From Azolla caroliniana (lineage: Eukaryota > Polypodiophyta), in contig JBHGNT010000016.1 of the NCBI GenBank assembly GCA_043228905.1, positions 1,302,001 to 1,366,000 of the forward strand: a stretch of 64,000 nt of DNA. Direction: 5' to 3'. Shown piece after piece: positions 32,604 to 46,051 of the stretch. The number at the start of each line of letters is the position of its first letter. Positions within the stretch are counted from its first letter, which is position 1. A program made the translations under genes and the position numbers. The notes beneath the pieces were generated by a model. It was not told where the DNA came from. It did no database searches and saw only the letters and a list, made by a program, of their open reading frames with translations.

Positions 32604-35600
32604 TACAATCTCGTTTCTTCCACCAACCTCATGAAACTCTAGGTGCATGGTCTACTTTCTCGGCCCTCCATCAACATTTTTGAACTTTGAAACCAATATT
32701 TTCTTCCCACTTAAATTTTGGATAGTTTGACTACCTCCCCAAAATTCCTCGTACATTATAAATTTTGTTTTACATTCAATGGATGGATGGATGGTTGTAA
32801 AATGGTTGATACCATAATAGATCTCCATGCATAATGATTCAAACTTTAAGGTGCTCATTGTATAAATATGATGAAGGGTTTTGAATTATTGAACACACAT
32901 TGTCACATCTTAGTTTTAATGTACTTTGGAATAGTCTTGCAAATAAATATAATTATATATGTATCGAAGGTTAATACTTTTTTAATCCTTCTCTTTGAAA
33001 TGCATGACTATGTCTTACTGAGGAGGATAACCAACACCTTTGAATGAATTAATGATTCCCTTATAAATTTGGGTGGCATGTATGTTGTGTGGTTGCCATG
33101 TAATGTGACTCCAAGCAACACATGAATTGGAAGCATTTGATGAGAAATGTTTGCATACTCATGACCTAAAACAAAGATTTTCATGATACATTTGTTTTCA
33201 TATGCACTATCAAAATAAGGAACAATTGCTTATACATGCATTTTATACATGAACACACTTGTCACCTGCCACACAAAGCCCAAAAACATTTTTTATGACA
33301 AATAAGATAAAATGTGTAACAAATAAAATGTCTAATTAGTTTATCATACAAGAGGATGACATTTGTATCAATGGGGTCCACCTAATAATTTCATTGACAT
33401 TATTTAGAGCATGTCTAAAGTCACATTTTATGCCATCCCCAAAGAGAATAAAAATCAATCAACTTATTATTACAAATGGCAAAGATAAGAATGACCTAGA
33501 TGATCTATAAAATTTGGCAAGAAGATTAGAACCACTTCAATAAGTGAAGTTACCCATTTATTGCTAGCATATTTTATGACACTCCATTGTTTCCTAAGTG
33601 TAATATGTACATTTGGATTTGCAAAGGACAGCTTTTATGAACATGTTTTGATTTCCAACTGAGCTTATGCTTTGGGACCAACTACTTGACCTAACACAAA
33701 ACAATGCTTTACTCTTAAATTCCTACAACATCTCCTATTTGTCACAAATAGTTAGCATCATCATTAATCACCTTTGCCCGTCAAGGCATCCTTGAGCAAT
33801 TGTGTGTACATACATGGTCATTAATTACCTATAAAATATGCACAATGCTTGTTTTTTTATAGCTCTTATCTCCTGAGTCTTGGCATAGTTGGCACTTGAC
33901 ATACATTTTTCTGAAAAACTTGTTTTTTCCTCTAATAGCCCAAATGCCCTTAATCAACCCCCGAAAGAGAGTCAAAGAATATTAATTGATCATACAATTG
34001 CTCAAGTAACACATAAAATTGAGTAGAAGGGGATAGATTAACCATGATTACCCCAATTGCATAGTCAATTGTTCACTTTGGGGGCATTTATAGAAATAAA
34101 GAAAAACTTCACATTCCATATCATTAGTGGTTGTGTAAAGTTTTTAAGAGGTTAAGAATGATGTTATCCCATTTATTTCCATGCATGGCTACTTTCCCTA
34201 GGGGATTGTTTGTGATGTCCTACAACTCTACACATTTTCAATTTATCAACATTATGGAGGTTATGCAAAAGGAAAGATTCAAGATTTGTGAGCTATGTTA
34301 GCATGGATTTGCCTTGATGTCTTATTATCTATCTCTTGAATACTTGTTCATGTAAAAAGGGTAATGTTAAATGTTAACAAACATTTGATGGTGGTTGTTG
34401 TCTAAAGGAAATCAAGGGTTATGGAAGCTAGCTCATATTAAACCATTTCCAAGTTATACATTTTCTGTGTAGAAAGACACATTTTTCATATCTTTAACTT
34501 GAGGGTAGATAAAGACAGGATTATCTTCGTTTAATTAAATAGACAACACACCATTTGAGCTAAACAAGTCAAGACGAAAATATGCAAAACAAGTTATCTA
34601 TTGAAAAGATTTGCAAAACATTAAACACCACAATGTTTTCATGACAAACATTGAATTTTAAAGATTTGATTCTATTAGGCAACCAAACATACTGCTTCAA
34701 GAAGAGTTTACACAATATATATCATACAATAAGTTGGGTGTACATAGATCTTGGAAACAAATTATATCTTGATTGTTGTATATGAGTCATAAATCTTTTA
34801 CTTTATGCTTCCATGCATCAACAAAAAGATATTAATATTTCTTGGCTATTTCAAAGTGAAATCTACCACACGAAAGAAACTTCTACCTAAGGAGCAAAGC
34901 ATTCACAAACAATACCAAGTGTCCAAAAAGAGTATTCAAATGTCAAGTTTTGGAATGTAGGAGGGGATTGGGTGGACAAGTAGACATTGTCTTGTACATG
35001 ATTCCTCCTTAGTTGCAAGTTATGATAAACCTCCCAATGGTGTCATTGGTACTGGGTTCCATTGTTTACCTAAATTGAAGCATAAATATCATGAATCGCG
35101 ATAAGTTTTCTCAATGGATGTTTGCAAAATATTAGAATGTCCAAAAATCAACTCATAAATATGAATCCATATCATAACTGTAAACTATAAGGAAATGTAA
35201 ACATTGATTCAAACCACTAGAGTACAATGTTACAGTGGTCATTGTATTCCTTTCCCTAACCATGTTCTTTGGTGCACTGAATCCAAGTCATATTTGCTTA
35301 TCGACTTTTCAAAATCACTATCCAGCATTCACTTGTACTATCTTCAGTAGTATGTTAAGTTGACATTGCTTCAATGGGGATATTCTTTTGGCCATTCTTA
35401 AATTACATGGACGTCCATGTCCCATCAATTGGATTGAAGATTACAAAGGAAGCCAACAAATGTATGTATGCACATGGAGGCTCTTTATACTTGAATATAT
35501 GTGGAGGTTCATATTATTTGCATGTGGAGGGAGGATTATTCTAATTCGAAGTGGATGGGAGCTCTCAAGTGTTAAGGACATTGCTATGAGCTTATGAACC

Positions 35601-36242
35601 AAATGAAGGTTAAATACATTCTTAGGTGCTGGCAAATGCTTTAAATAACAGTACATCAACAGTAGCACTTTGCATAACACAGCAATCCTTCTATTTATCA
35701 AGTACATAATCACTATCTCAATCGTTGACAGTTGCTCTCTACACTGTCTTCAATTGAATTTAGAAACCTATCTTCAGTTCAATATCTACTCAGATACAAT
35801 AGAATTGAGTCATATGTTACACATACACCGGTGAGTTTTGTGATTGTCAAATACATCAGTTACACCAGTAAAATCTCACAATCGTTCACCTTCAAAGAAA
35901 ATTGTGATGTGAACCTCAAGGCTTTCAGCAATGTGAAAAGATTATTTGAATACTGTCAAACAAATTTCTCCTATTATCAAATGTTTGCTTAAAATAAATC
36001 CTTCCATATCTTTCACTCCATTCTAATGAATGCTCGTAGACCACTCTCCACCTCTATCTTCTCACGGAAACACAAGCAAACCCTTTAATTTAGTCAAAAA
36101 TGAACATTGCTGAATTTTTTAGGACAGCCAAAAATAGATATCTTCCTCACCCACAAGGGGCAGTTTTTCTCTAGCACTCAGCAAAAATGTGAGATCACAC
36201 AGCTTAATTCCAAAAAAATCATCAACCTGAAAATTTCTGCTT
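32604..36242. other. Intergenic spacer
   Basis: AT-rich, no recognised family in any frame. The part nearest 36242 should contain the Pescadillo 3' UTR. Confidence 0.6.
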
Positions 36243-39200
36243 TTAAGATGCTGCTTTTCTCTTCCTATCCTTGAGCAGCTCAACTTCAGCTCTCTTCTTT
36301 GCTTTTCCAATCTGTTTTACATAAAAACATCAAATAGATTGATGAGTTGCAATCAAAACTGAGATGAGAAGCCAAGACTAGAGATAGATAGATCTATCCA
36401 AAAAATATACAGAATCAAGACTCTGGCTATATTATAAAAGGAAAGAGACTTGAGCCAGAGAGTACAGATGTAGTTATCTCACAAAAGAGACTTCAATTGA
36501 AACTAGAGCTACAAGACAAAAACGAGCCAAACAAACCTGCATGGCCTCATAAAGTTTTCTTGCTTTCCGAGGCATCATAACCTCAGCAGGTATTTCATCA
36601 ACCTGTAAAGCATCAGTACTTTCCAGCTCCTGACCAGGTTCACTGTCTTTAGACTGTAGAGATACAGAATAGGGTATCCCAGCCACCTCCTTTTTAAGCT
36701 CCTCCTCGTACACTTTCTCTACTGTAGTCTCCTGAATTCACAAGAATAGAGACTGTTTATGACAACACATAACATGACCCATTCATAGTGGCCATCAATA
36801 AACCATTAGTATTATTTATCCATGACCCACCCCGGACATACCCATCACATACATGACTCATACGTGTTTTCCATGAGGAAAGTTTATAAACAGCACAAAC
36901 ATAAATGGCAATTGACCAGACATGAGGAATGGTAATCAGAACATAAACATGACTCGTCCCTGGCATGTGCATGACCTATGCATTTCCTCCCTGATCGGCA
37001 TGGCCTGTGCAGCCATTTATGACCCTTTAATGAGCCATGCATGGTGCTCCACTTTCAACGAACTATTAATGATTAGTATTCAACCAAAACCAACATACCA
37101 ATCATGGCCTCTTACTTTAAGAATGCATGTTTCATGTACAAACCATAAATAAAGAACACCATTAATGATTAGGATTCAACCAAACCAAAATATACCAATC
37201 ATGGCCTCTTACTTTGATAAGAATCTTATCATTATTAGGGAGGTAAATTGAAATGGAAAAATATGAAGCCAAACCTTTCTCTCTTTGATCACTTCTTCAT
37301 TTGCCTCAGTTCGATGTGCCATAACACTTGCAATGAAGCCATTGGAACCTTCCAGGCCTTCTTGACCTGGAAGAGGTAGCACTTCTGGGTTTGAGGCGGC
37401 TTGGAGACGCCTTATAGTTTCTCCATATTCTGGTAAATAGCCCTCTTTCTCATTGTCAACAAATGGCGATAAATGAGGAGGTGGCACTCTATAAAAGACA
37501 ATGTAGAGTGTGAATCAAAACATTCTGTGACAAACTGAATAGGAGAATTCGGGAATTGAGAGCAGAAGCAAAACTTGAGCTACTTGTAACAGTCGGCAAC
37601 AGTTTGGTTCAACCACCAAACCACGAAACCACAGCTTAACAGTTCAAATGGTTCGGTTCGGTTAAAAGTTAGAAACCACAGTTTAAACGGTTTCGCGGTT
37701 TTTTATTATTTTTATTTTTAATCTTTTTAATAATTAAAAAAAATGTTTTTAAACAGTTTTTTCATTTTTAGGCCTTATTCTCACATTTTAGGAAAATCTT
37801 CATATTTTGAAAATATAAAATTTGAATTTTGACCTAAGTTGAAAACCAAAACCGAACCACAAAACCACAGTTTGAACGGTTAAAATATTTTTTAACGATT
37901 CGGTTTAACAGCTTTGTGGTTCAGTTCGGTTCAAGTTTCAACATTTTTAAACAGTTCAGTTTTGACACTTCTCAAACCGAACCGTTGCCAATTGTTAGCC
38001 ACTTGCTAAAATTCGAAGTTTTTATCTTCTGGTTATCTATAGGTTCAGGTACCCAGTGAGGCTTCGAATAGAAAGAGAAAGAGAATGTAATATTTGGTTC
38101 ACCATGTTTGAAACACAGCATTTGTCAACTAAGTTTGTTAACATAAGAAAAAATAGAAATCTAATCAACTTTAATATGTGTATCAAGGATTCATATTGTC
38201 TAAAGCATCTTTATGGAACAACAGCATATTCTCCATCTTGTAAGCATCCTTAGGAAATGACAGTTTTCAACTCCTCTGTAATTTAAAATTTCTCTGGGGC
38301 AGGATAAGATACACACTCTCCCTCAATGTACAAAATCAGCAACATTCACATAGAATCTGCTTAGATAAATAAAGACTCAATCTATCTCAGTAAATGGTAA
38401 ATTTACGCAGATAGAACAGAGAATCATGACAGCAGTGGATAGCCATATCAGGAAATAGATATTGAGATGAACTCGGCAAAGGAGACACACATGCAATCAT
38501 TTGAAATACTGAACAAATATGCTTACCTGCCAAGAGTATAATCATGGGTGGGCAAGAGAATCCGGCTATTTATACAGTCATATACCCATTGTGGCTGGAT
38601 ATACTCCCTTGATAGAAACATGTGACCCTGAGTAGGTCTGTCAACAATCTGGACACAAAAATGAATAAGATTTTCTTTTTATAATCAAAGACGGTGCAGA
38701 AATCAAATAACAAAAGCAAGATTTCAAAGTTCTTCATTACTTGGTGCGTGATGTCTTCATCGCTTTCTTTAAAGGGGGCTCCATTCCCGTCCCATGATGC
38801 ATGACCCCCAAATGAACTGATGAGAAAAAGTAGAGACTCCCTCGGCACCTGTAGAGCATGAATTATGCAATTCAATCCATGTAATCTTTTAAATAGTTTT
38901 AGACGGTAGTAATTTGATGTATGCAATAAATGTGATCATGTTCACAAACATTATATCTCAAGACATTTTTCAAGGTTACTCGAGGAGTCGGATAATTTGA
39001 TGGATGAGGAAAATACCTCTCTACCAAGGAAAAATTTCAGCTCCTTAAATAGACCTTTGCATTGCTTTGTGTCATCATCCTCCTCTTCCTCATTATTTTC
39101 TTCTTCATTGGATGGCGGTATCTCCATTTGATCTCTCATTTCATTGCTGCTATCTCTCATAATTACTGACAATCTCTCCTGTAGTGATGCTAGTCTCGCT

Positions 39201-41368
39201 TGTGACTCAGCAAGTCGCACCTCTGTCACTTTGGAATTATCATTGTTTAGATCATTCTCTTCTCCAACGACAGCACTTTCCTTTATATCCTTTCCGGAAT
39301 CCTCTGATTCCCTACCTAGATCTCGCATCACAGCATAGAGTTCTGGAAGAACATAAAATCATTGCTAAGCAGGGATACAAGGTCTTTGACCAATTGAAGC
39401 AAATGTTACGCATATGCATCAATCATAATGCAAAAAATAAAGAGGATAATGCTTTTATACCTGCAGCTTCTGCTTCAAGCTGCGGATCCAAAATAGGAGG
39501 GTATTTCAAGCCCAAAGAATGATAAAGCTTGAAATTTACAAATCCCATGAGGGTCTGTAACAGAGAGAAACAGATCCAATAAACCAAAACATTCTCATAA
39601 TATATACAAACAGTGAAGAGAGTCCAAAATTCTTTGGTCTATCCACGTGGATATACTTAACAATCAATTAACAATAAATCTTATATAGGTCAAACAATGA
39701 TTGGACAGATGAAATACCTCATAAAACTCCACAAAAGTAAGCATTACTCTAATATCCACATCATCAGGTATTGTTTGGCTAAGAACATGTGGCGTAAGCC
39801 AGGTAATCCTCTGTCCAGCAACCTCTGCCTGCAAAAAAACACGAAATGCTTATTACCATACTCATAATTTCGAATGACAAATCCTTTGGCTGACCATTAT
39901 CATGTGAATAAAACAGACCTCTAGGAAAAATGAAACATGAAAATTACCTGATAGTATATTCCCTTGACTGAAATAAATGTATGGCGCAAGGAATGAGTCC
40001 GTGTTATGTATGCTTGCCACTCAAGGCTCAGTCTGAAAGAACATGTATCTTTACTGAGGCCAAACATCAAAATAGAATGTACCCAGATATTGATGCACAG
40101 CTAGAGCATGTTAAAAGATGACAAATAGTTATGTTCTGGCAGCATCTGCCAAGACTCTTACCTGCGGCAGTTATTCACCGTGTTTGCAGGAATTTTATGA
40201 GCTGCTTCTGCTGGAAAAGTTGCAAAAAGATGCAACATTGTAAGAGAATCATCCAAATCACGAAGAGCATCTATGAAAGATGGGTACCTATCTCACAAAA
40301 AAGAAAATAACTGAGAAAATAAGAACATAAGATCACTCATTTTTCATGCACATAGATCAGTTAGATTACACTATAACTCACATATATCAAAATTCTGATT
40401 TCAAAATAGTAAATACCTTTCCTTAACCAGATGATCAAGCGAGTAAGTTGGCCTGTTTGTCTCCAATCTACTAGCTAAGCTTAAATTCTTTTTTGCCTTG
40501 GCTTTTTTTACTTTTTTCTCAAATGATTTTATCTCCCTGTGACATCATAAATGAAGTTAAAAATAGAAAATTTTGCATGCCTTCTATAAGGAGAACCATT
40601 TGAGAAAAAACCTGCTCTTCTCCAGCAATGGCTCATGCGCCAAGAAGTTTATGTCCTTTACATGATAATACGTTTTATTGTTTCCTTCAAATTTCTTTTT
40701 TGGCTCCCTAGGGTGTATCCCTTTGAGAATGCACAATCGCCTGAGCAAAGAATAGCCAACATAAAAGTTACAATAGGATGAGTTTCCCATTCATTCATGC
40801 ACAACATACAATATGAAATGCACCATTCAGCTCAGAAGTATGGAGTATTTATGTGAAAGATGTAAATCTCAGACCACTACATTAAGATATGATGACAATT
40901 GATGTTCATTCTACAGAACATAAAATATGGTGTGCCAATCTGCTCAAAAGTATGAAGTATTATGTTTGAAACCACACACCTGAACTCGGGGAGTTTTATT
41001 TGAAGACGGTTCAAAGCCTTATTCCTGGTTGTATATTTTGCTACATTGCCCTCTTTCCTTTTGCCCTGAAAAATCAGAAGTGAATGAGATGTGCCTGAAA
41101 CAAGAATATAACAATACAAGAATTCAAGCCAATAAAAACTAATGTCCCTTATTCTTTTAATAATGGAATATCATACACACAAAGATAGCCCCAATTCTCG
41201 AACAGAAGTAATGAGAATAATATGCAATTTCCCAATAAAAACCCACAGAAAGATAGCCCAAATGCTCACATAAAAATGATGAGAACAATTTGCATTTTCT
41301 TTGGATCATCTCTCTCTAGAGTGGTAAGAAGTATTTACCGGAGGTCTATAATGCTTTGGCTTTGTCAT
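36243..41368 (-). CDS. PES: Pescadillo homolog, ribosome biogenesis factor
   Basis: Fourteen exons on the minus strand: 41368-41339, 41065-40980, 40740-40612, 40536-40417, 40287-40162, 40032-39948, 39828-39718, 39554-39461, 39342-39017, 38848-38741, 38648-38527, 37488-37275, 36731-36537 and 36311-36243. Phases agree and give 604 residues, the usual family length. The N-terminus [20 protein letters not shown] and the Pescadillo domain (about 5-290, with [16 protein letters not shown] and [18 protein letters not shown]) are followed by an acidic stretch and a BRCT domain at about 352-447 ([13 protein letters not shown] … [20 protein letters not shown]), then a basic tail. PES acts in the nucleolus with BOP1 and WDR12 (PeBoW) in 27S/32S pre-rRNA processing to 60S subunits. 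A MITE sits in intron 11. A leader intron is likely (donor near 42045). Confidence 0.95.
37066..37216. repeat. Direct duplication in PES intron 12
   Basis: A block of about 50 bp containing ATTCAACCAAAACCAACATA and ATCATGGCCTCTTACTTT recurs about 95-97 bp downstream with few changes. Intronic and non-coding. Confidence 0.7.
37587..37997. mobile_element. hAT-like MITE, copy C (411 bp) in PES intron 11
   Basis: Ends TAACAGTCGGCAACAGTTTG and, inverted, TAACAATTGGCAACGGTTCG match copy A at 3399-3830. The flanks GCTACTTG (37579-37586) and GCCACTTG (37998-38005) form an 8-bp target duplication with one mismatch. The interior word ATTCTCACATTTTAGGAAAA is the reverse complement of the copy A interior, so this copy is inserted in the opposite orientation. 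No coding capacity. It lies between PES exons 11 and 12 and does not touch splice sites. Confidence 0.85.
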
Positions 41369-41710
41369 ATCCTTCTTTCAAGAGCAACTAGTCAACACCA
41401 AAAAATGACACACAGCAATGTTAGTGTCAACCATGGGACACCTTCAAATTTCACCTGAAAATATTCTCATAGAATATAACTACTCTAGTGAGGTTTATTT
41501 TCCTCCCTGCTGCAGAAACTAGATCGATTAAGATAAAGCACAAAATGCATAATAAATTAATCGACCATTTTGCTAAACAAATGGCAGAAAAATGAATAAA
41601 TTTGGGTTATCAAAAACAAAACAAAACAGAGAACTTGTTACATAGAATCATAAAGATTAATCTTATTCTTATGACATATTGGAACGAAATATATAGTTAT
41701 AAGAAAAAGC

Positions 41711-41747
41711 CTCTCTATCTCTATCTCTATCTCTATCTCTATCTCTA
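41711..41747. repeat. (CTATCT)n hexamer array
   Basis: About six CTATCT units upstream of the PES start codon, probably in its leader intron. Confidence 0.85.
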
Positions 41748-42042
41748 CGTCTCTCACCCCCCCTCCCCCGCAAAACATTATTACAAGATCTAGTGACAAG
41801 ATACCAATTTGACAAATTTCAAGTAAAGTAAGCTCTCTTTGCTCCAATATCTAGGCGTTAACAGACCGATTTTAACAGAAAAATGAAAATAAAATAAAAT
41901 CCAGCGATATAATTAGCGAAACACTGGGTGAAGAGAATCAAAAACAGATCATTCGAGGCTAAGCACCATGGATAGCGGCAGTGAAAACCTGCGTGGAAGA
42001 GAAACCGAAGAAGGAAGAAAACCAAAGAGGATTTGGGGCGTT

Positions 42043-42045
42043 ACC
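42043..42045 (-). promoter_or_regulatory. Possible donor of a PES leader intron
   Basis: On the minus strand CCTTAAG|GTAACG fits a donor, and TTGACTAG|TTGCTC at 41388/41387 fits an acceptor 19 bp before the ATG. This would give a 5'-UTR intron of about 655 bp. It rests on splice-site look alone. Confidence 0.3.
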
Positions 42046-42123
42046 TTAAGGAAGAGGGTACTTGTTTCGTTTAGTTTTTGCCTTTCCTGCTGTATAGGAG
42101 CTCCCGGAGGCGGGGGGGAGCTT

Positions 42124-42132
42124 AAACCCTAA
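42124..42132 (+). promoter_or_regulatory. Telo-box upstream of PES
   Basis: AAACCCTAA matches the telo-box found in promoters of plant ribosomal-protein and ribosome-biogenesis genes. It lies just outside the proposed PES leader exon, the position where such boxes work. The association with the family is established; activity here is inferred. Confidence 0.5.
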
Positions 42133-42176
42133 AAGAAGGAGGAGCTTCAGAGCCAAACAGCAAAGCAAGAAGGATA

Positions 42177-42305
42177 TGTGTGTATGTATATGTATGTATG
42201 TATGTATGTATGTACAACATATATACATATCGAAGAAGCAAAGCAGTAAGCAGTTTCTATGTGGATGTATGTATGTATGTATGTTAAAGAATGTATGTAT
42301 GTATG
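42177..42305. repeat. Interrupted (TATG)n arrays
   Basis: Three TATG/GTAT runs at 42177-42213, 42261-42285 and 42291-42305 in the region upstream of PES. They explain Tyr/Ile/His/Thr-rich frames on the minus strand. Confidence 0.85.
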
Positions 42306-42907
42306 CACAACGTGTCTATTATGACACAAATCCTTAATAGGGCTGGCGAGGGAATCGCGGCCCTGGGAATTCGGTCCCACCGGATGGGATGGGATGGGAT
42401 TCGATTCGGACGAGCAGAAGGAAAGAACCGAACCAGACGGATCCGGAAGGTATCCAGCTGGATCCGGTTCATCCAGGGACATATCTACAAATATGTTTCT
42501 ATTGTGCCTGTCATGGCCACATTTCTAAATAGTCCAAAAGTCATATAAGTATAAATATGACTTAGGGAATCACTTTCTGTGTGTGAATGTTATCATTTTT
42601 GTATAGAGAAAGCGAGAGAGAAACAGAAAGTATCTTCTATTGTAACCGTCGGTTGGCGAAGTCATAGAGCTCGAGGTCGTTGCCTCTGAGTTTCGCATTG
42701 TACCTTTCCTCTCATAGTGATAGTTGGAGTCTTTGGGCTCCCATGGTTTTTTCCCGTTTAGGGTTTTCCACGTTAACATCCTTTGTCCCTCTGTTGTCTG
42801 TGTAAGTGTATTAATCTCCATTTCTGTTTTGATCTCCCATTGAGTGTCTGAGACTCAGTTGTGGCCGAGCACCATTCCACACACATTGTGGCACATCGCA
42901 TCGCCCA

Positions 42908-44730
42908 TTGACGGGTACTCTAAAAGAGTTAAAGAGACTTTGGTCCAATGATCTTTGTGACCATGGGATCCCTAGTGTGTATGTTAAAGCACTAATGGAC
43001 CGATGTGGTTGTCAAGTTCTGTCGAGGTTAACTCCATCTGACATGGAGGGGACAAGCGTCATAAAATATAAAAAGTCTAGACCCATAGAAGTGATCAAGA
43101 TAGATGTCCATAAGGTAGATGATACACTCACAGATGTTCAAAAGAGGTATCACACACGCTTTCGTACAGGGGTCGCAAGGGGTGCACGTGTGACTAGGTA
43201 TGTTTGTCACCGAGCCGGTGTGCCCATACGGTAATATCCCGTGTACTCGATGTAGAAAGCTTTCATCCCGATGTGGGTGTACTTTCCATGTGGACGCTCG
43301 AAGGAATGAAGGGGTTGACCATGGGACCATGACCATTTCAATATATGGATATCATACGGGTCATGTACCTGGAAGTAGACCGGATGTGTACTATTTACCG
43401 GCAGACCCAAATTATTTAAGTTGTTGCAAAGATGGCCTTTTTTATGTTGGATGTGCACAACATGTGGCACGGATGAGCATGCGTAAGGAAGCATATCATA
43501 AGTCCAAGGCTAGTCCATTAGACCTTGTGAGTTATAGGTTCTTTATGATACCACAGGAGGTCCATAACATGACCAACAAGTAAAAAATTGGGAGTGCCAT
43601 ATCAGAGGTTGATTGGTCTTTGATGATGCCGGATGCCTATGCACTCCGAGATTTGGGAAGGTGCCTCATGTCCAACCTTACTTGCTTGGGGATTATGGAT
43701 CTCTCGCAAGGCAACCATTCATCTTGGTGCTTCAAGATGAATGAATGTTAGCGATGTATGAGCGATTGTCAGTAAACAACTCTTGGGCAATCGACTCCAC
43801 GTTTAAAACAAACCGGTTTGGGCTGCCATTATATGCAATTGTGGCCCCAAACACCATGGGAATTGGTATCCCATTACAAACCATGATTGAGTAACTTTAG
43901 GAACTTGCTTGAGAGTCATATTCATTGATGCCCCATGTGAGGCCAAATGCAATAGTCATCGATAAAAGTTGGACATCGTATAATGCCATAAGTAATGTGG
44001 TTGCAGCAGATCGATTATCTTGGATTGTTGCAAATGTTGCAATCACATTGTCTACTTTTGTTGTGTTAGTTCCACGCCAAAAAATCATGGGTGGACAACT
44101 TGTTGCCAAAGGCAAGTGCAATTGAGAGAAACCATTTTTATAATCAGATGTGCCAACTCATGCAATGCATTACGGAATCCACATTTAGTACCCAATGTGA
44201 GGAATTAAAGGTAGAATGTGGGGACAATGACCATTTCACATAAACCGAAGTGGAGACAAAGGTAGTACCAGTCAAAGAGACAAACCCAAGTGCATTAGAT
44301 ATGGAGGAATGGGAGTCGGAATTACAAATGACTGAGGCAGCTATTCAATGTCTCAGGCAAGGGTTACGATCCCCCAACCATGCTCAAGTTTTGGCATGTA
44401 TGGCATCTTGCAAAGAAATGAGATTGGTGCTGGGGTATCACGTTGGTGCACTGAAACCAACCAATGAAGAAGATGGTGGATTCATAAGGTAGAAGCAAGT
44501 GATTGGTGTGAAGAGAGGAGCATCAAACAACATTTCACAATATCTTATTGGCAGCTCCCCAAACACTTCCAAGGCACATATAGGAAAAATGCAAAGAGGT
44601 GCAAGTTGAGCTAGGAGGTGGTTGCCAATATGTGCGACAGAGAAGATTCGATGCTTGTATTGCGACACCTTACGGACTCGAATGTCGATTGTTGCAAGAA
44701 TTGTGGCCGCATCTTGCCATCATCTCCGGA
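42908..44730 (+). pseudogene. Decayed MULE-type transposase
   Basis: In order on the plus strand and in shifting frames: an N-terminal piece with RYHTRFRTGVARGARVT; a Cys-rich piece with CGCTFHVDARRNEGVDH and YGYHTGHVPGS; a piece with NNSWAIDSTFKTNRFGLPLY followed by IPLQTMIE; then RPNAIVIDKSWTSYNAI and SWVDNLLPKASAIERNHFY; and a C-terminal part with CCKNCGRILPSS. The DSTFKTN and IDKS segments are typical of MULE/FAR1-like transposase catalytic cores. Several frameshifts and stops make it inactive. I could not identify terminal inverted repeats or a target duplication. Confidence 0.6.
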
Positions 44731-44807
44731 TGAGCCATAAACATAGTTTGAGTAATTTTGCGGACCGGTGCATTTTGGTTTACGATGTTTAAAGTGGATT
44801 TTTGTTA

Positions 44808-44935
44808 AAAGGATGTCATATGTTGATTTATGTTTTAGGTTTGGCGTTTCAAGTATGTCATGTGTTGATTTATGTTTTACGTTTTATGTTCCAAGTATGT
44901 CATATGTTGATTTATGTTTCAAGTATGGCATAGTT
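44808..44935. repeat. Tandem repeat, about 3 units
   Basis: The core GTCATATGTTGATTTATGTT with AAGTATG spacers repeats at about 44815, 44858 and 44898 with variable spacing (40-43 bp). It produces the repeated peptide SYVDLCF and is not a gene. Confidence 0.75.
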
Positions 44936-45897
44936 GAATTTGTGTTCATTTGCATGTAACAAGAGGTACAATATTGACTAGATAGATGAAATGTGAAAAG
45001 AAGAAAGCATTTTGGGGTCTAGTAACATATTCCAGTAAGTGAAATAAGGTAGAATTGTTTCCATTACTTTCCTAAAACCTAAACCCTAACGTAGAACTGT
45101 TTCCATTAATTTCCTTTAGTCTAATGAATTATTGTTTTTTTGAAACATCATTTGAACCTTAGGTGTAATGATGGTTTGAAACATATTGCATTATTATAGT
45201 GGGTTGGTTTTGCATTTGTATTTTTGTTGCAAACTATATAATCTAAGAAAAGGTGAACTAGAAAGAAATGTTGTATTGCCAATATTTAGTGTGATTGATA
45301 TGTAGCACATATATTGATCAATAAGCTTCACATATTGATTCAATCATATATTAATCTCTTCGTCAATGAGAGGAATACATTAATATACTTGCAAGAATCA
45401 CTTGCTAGTTGCTAAAATCCCAAAACCAAATGTCGAAACCCTAAAAAATAAAGAAGTTGAAGAAGAAGAAAACTTAAATGACCCCAAAATTGACCAATAA
45501 GCAAAATAAACCCTCTTCTAAATAAGAGAGGAATAGAGGTTTAAACCTTGCACCTATTAAGCTAAAAGAACAACTTTAACCACTAAACCATTATCTTTTA
45601 GCATTACTTTTATTAAATACTTCATTTATTCTTCTAAAATAGCTGGGTGGTTGGGTGACCTGCAACAGGGTTGGGCGACCTCAGACAGATTTTTTTTCGC
45701 GCGTTCTTTCTTATCCAAATCGGACGGTGTAAATCACACACGCCTTCCTCTGAGCAACCTGCACCATCTGTAGCCATGATTCCCTCCCCATCCCTATTTA
45801 TGATTTGGTATATAATAGACACGAGCATGTATGTATATATATATGTATGGTTCACGACGACCACACGATCCCCACATTCACTTACAACAAAGGAACA

Positions 45898-46051
45898 CCC
45901 AATTGGACAAATGGGCGGACGGATATGTATTTTGTACATGTATTTACGATAGCGGATGTACGGACAAACATATGTATTTTGTATATGTATTTCCTATACC
46001 CTAGTAAATACATATACAAAATACACATGTCTATTCATCCGTCCAATTGGG
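45898..46051. repeat. Inverted repeat (fold-back) of about 154 bp
   Basis: The left arm starts CCCAATTGGAC and runs to about 45947. The right arm 46004-46051 ends GTCCAATTGGG and is its reverse complement with several mismatches and a small indel. The word TGTATTTTGTA occurs once in each arm and once more in the loop. No target duplication was recognised. Possibly a small fold-back transposon. Confidence 0.65.

Noticed and set aside
42360-42400. GGGATGGGATGGGAT as a possible telomeric trace
   Set aside because: Not the plant TTTAGGG unit and only three short copies.
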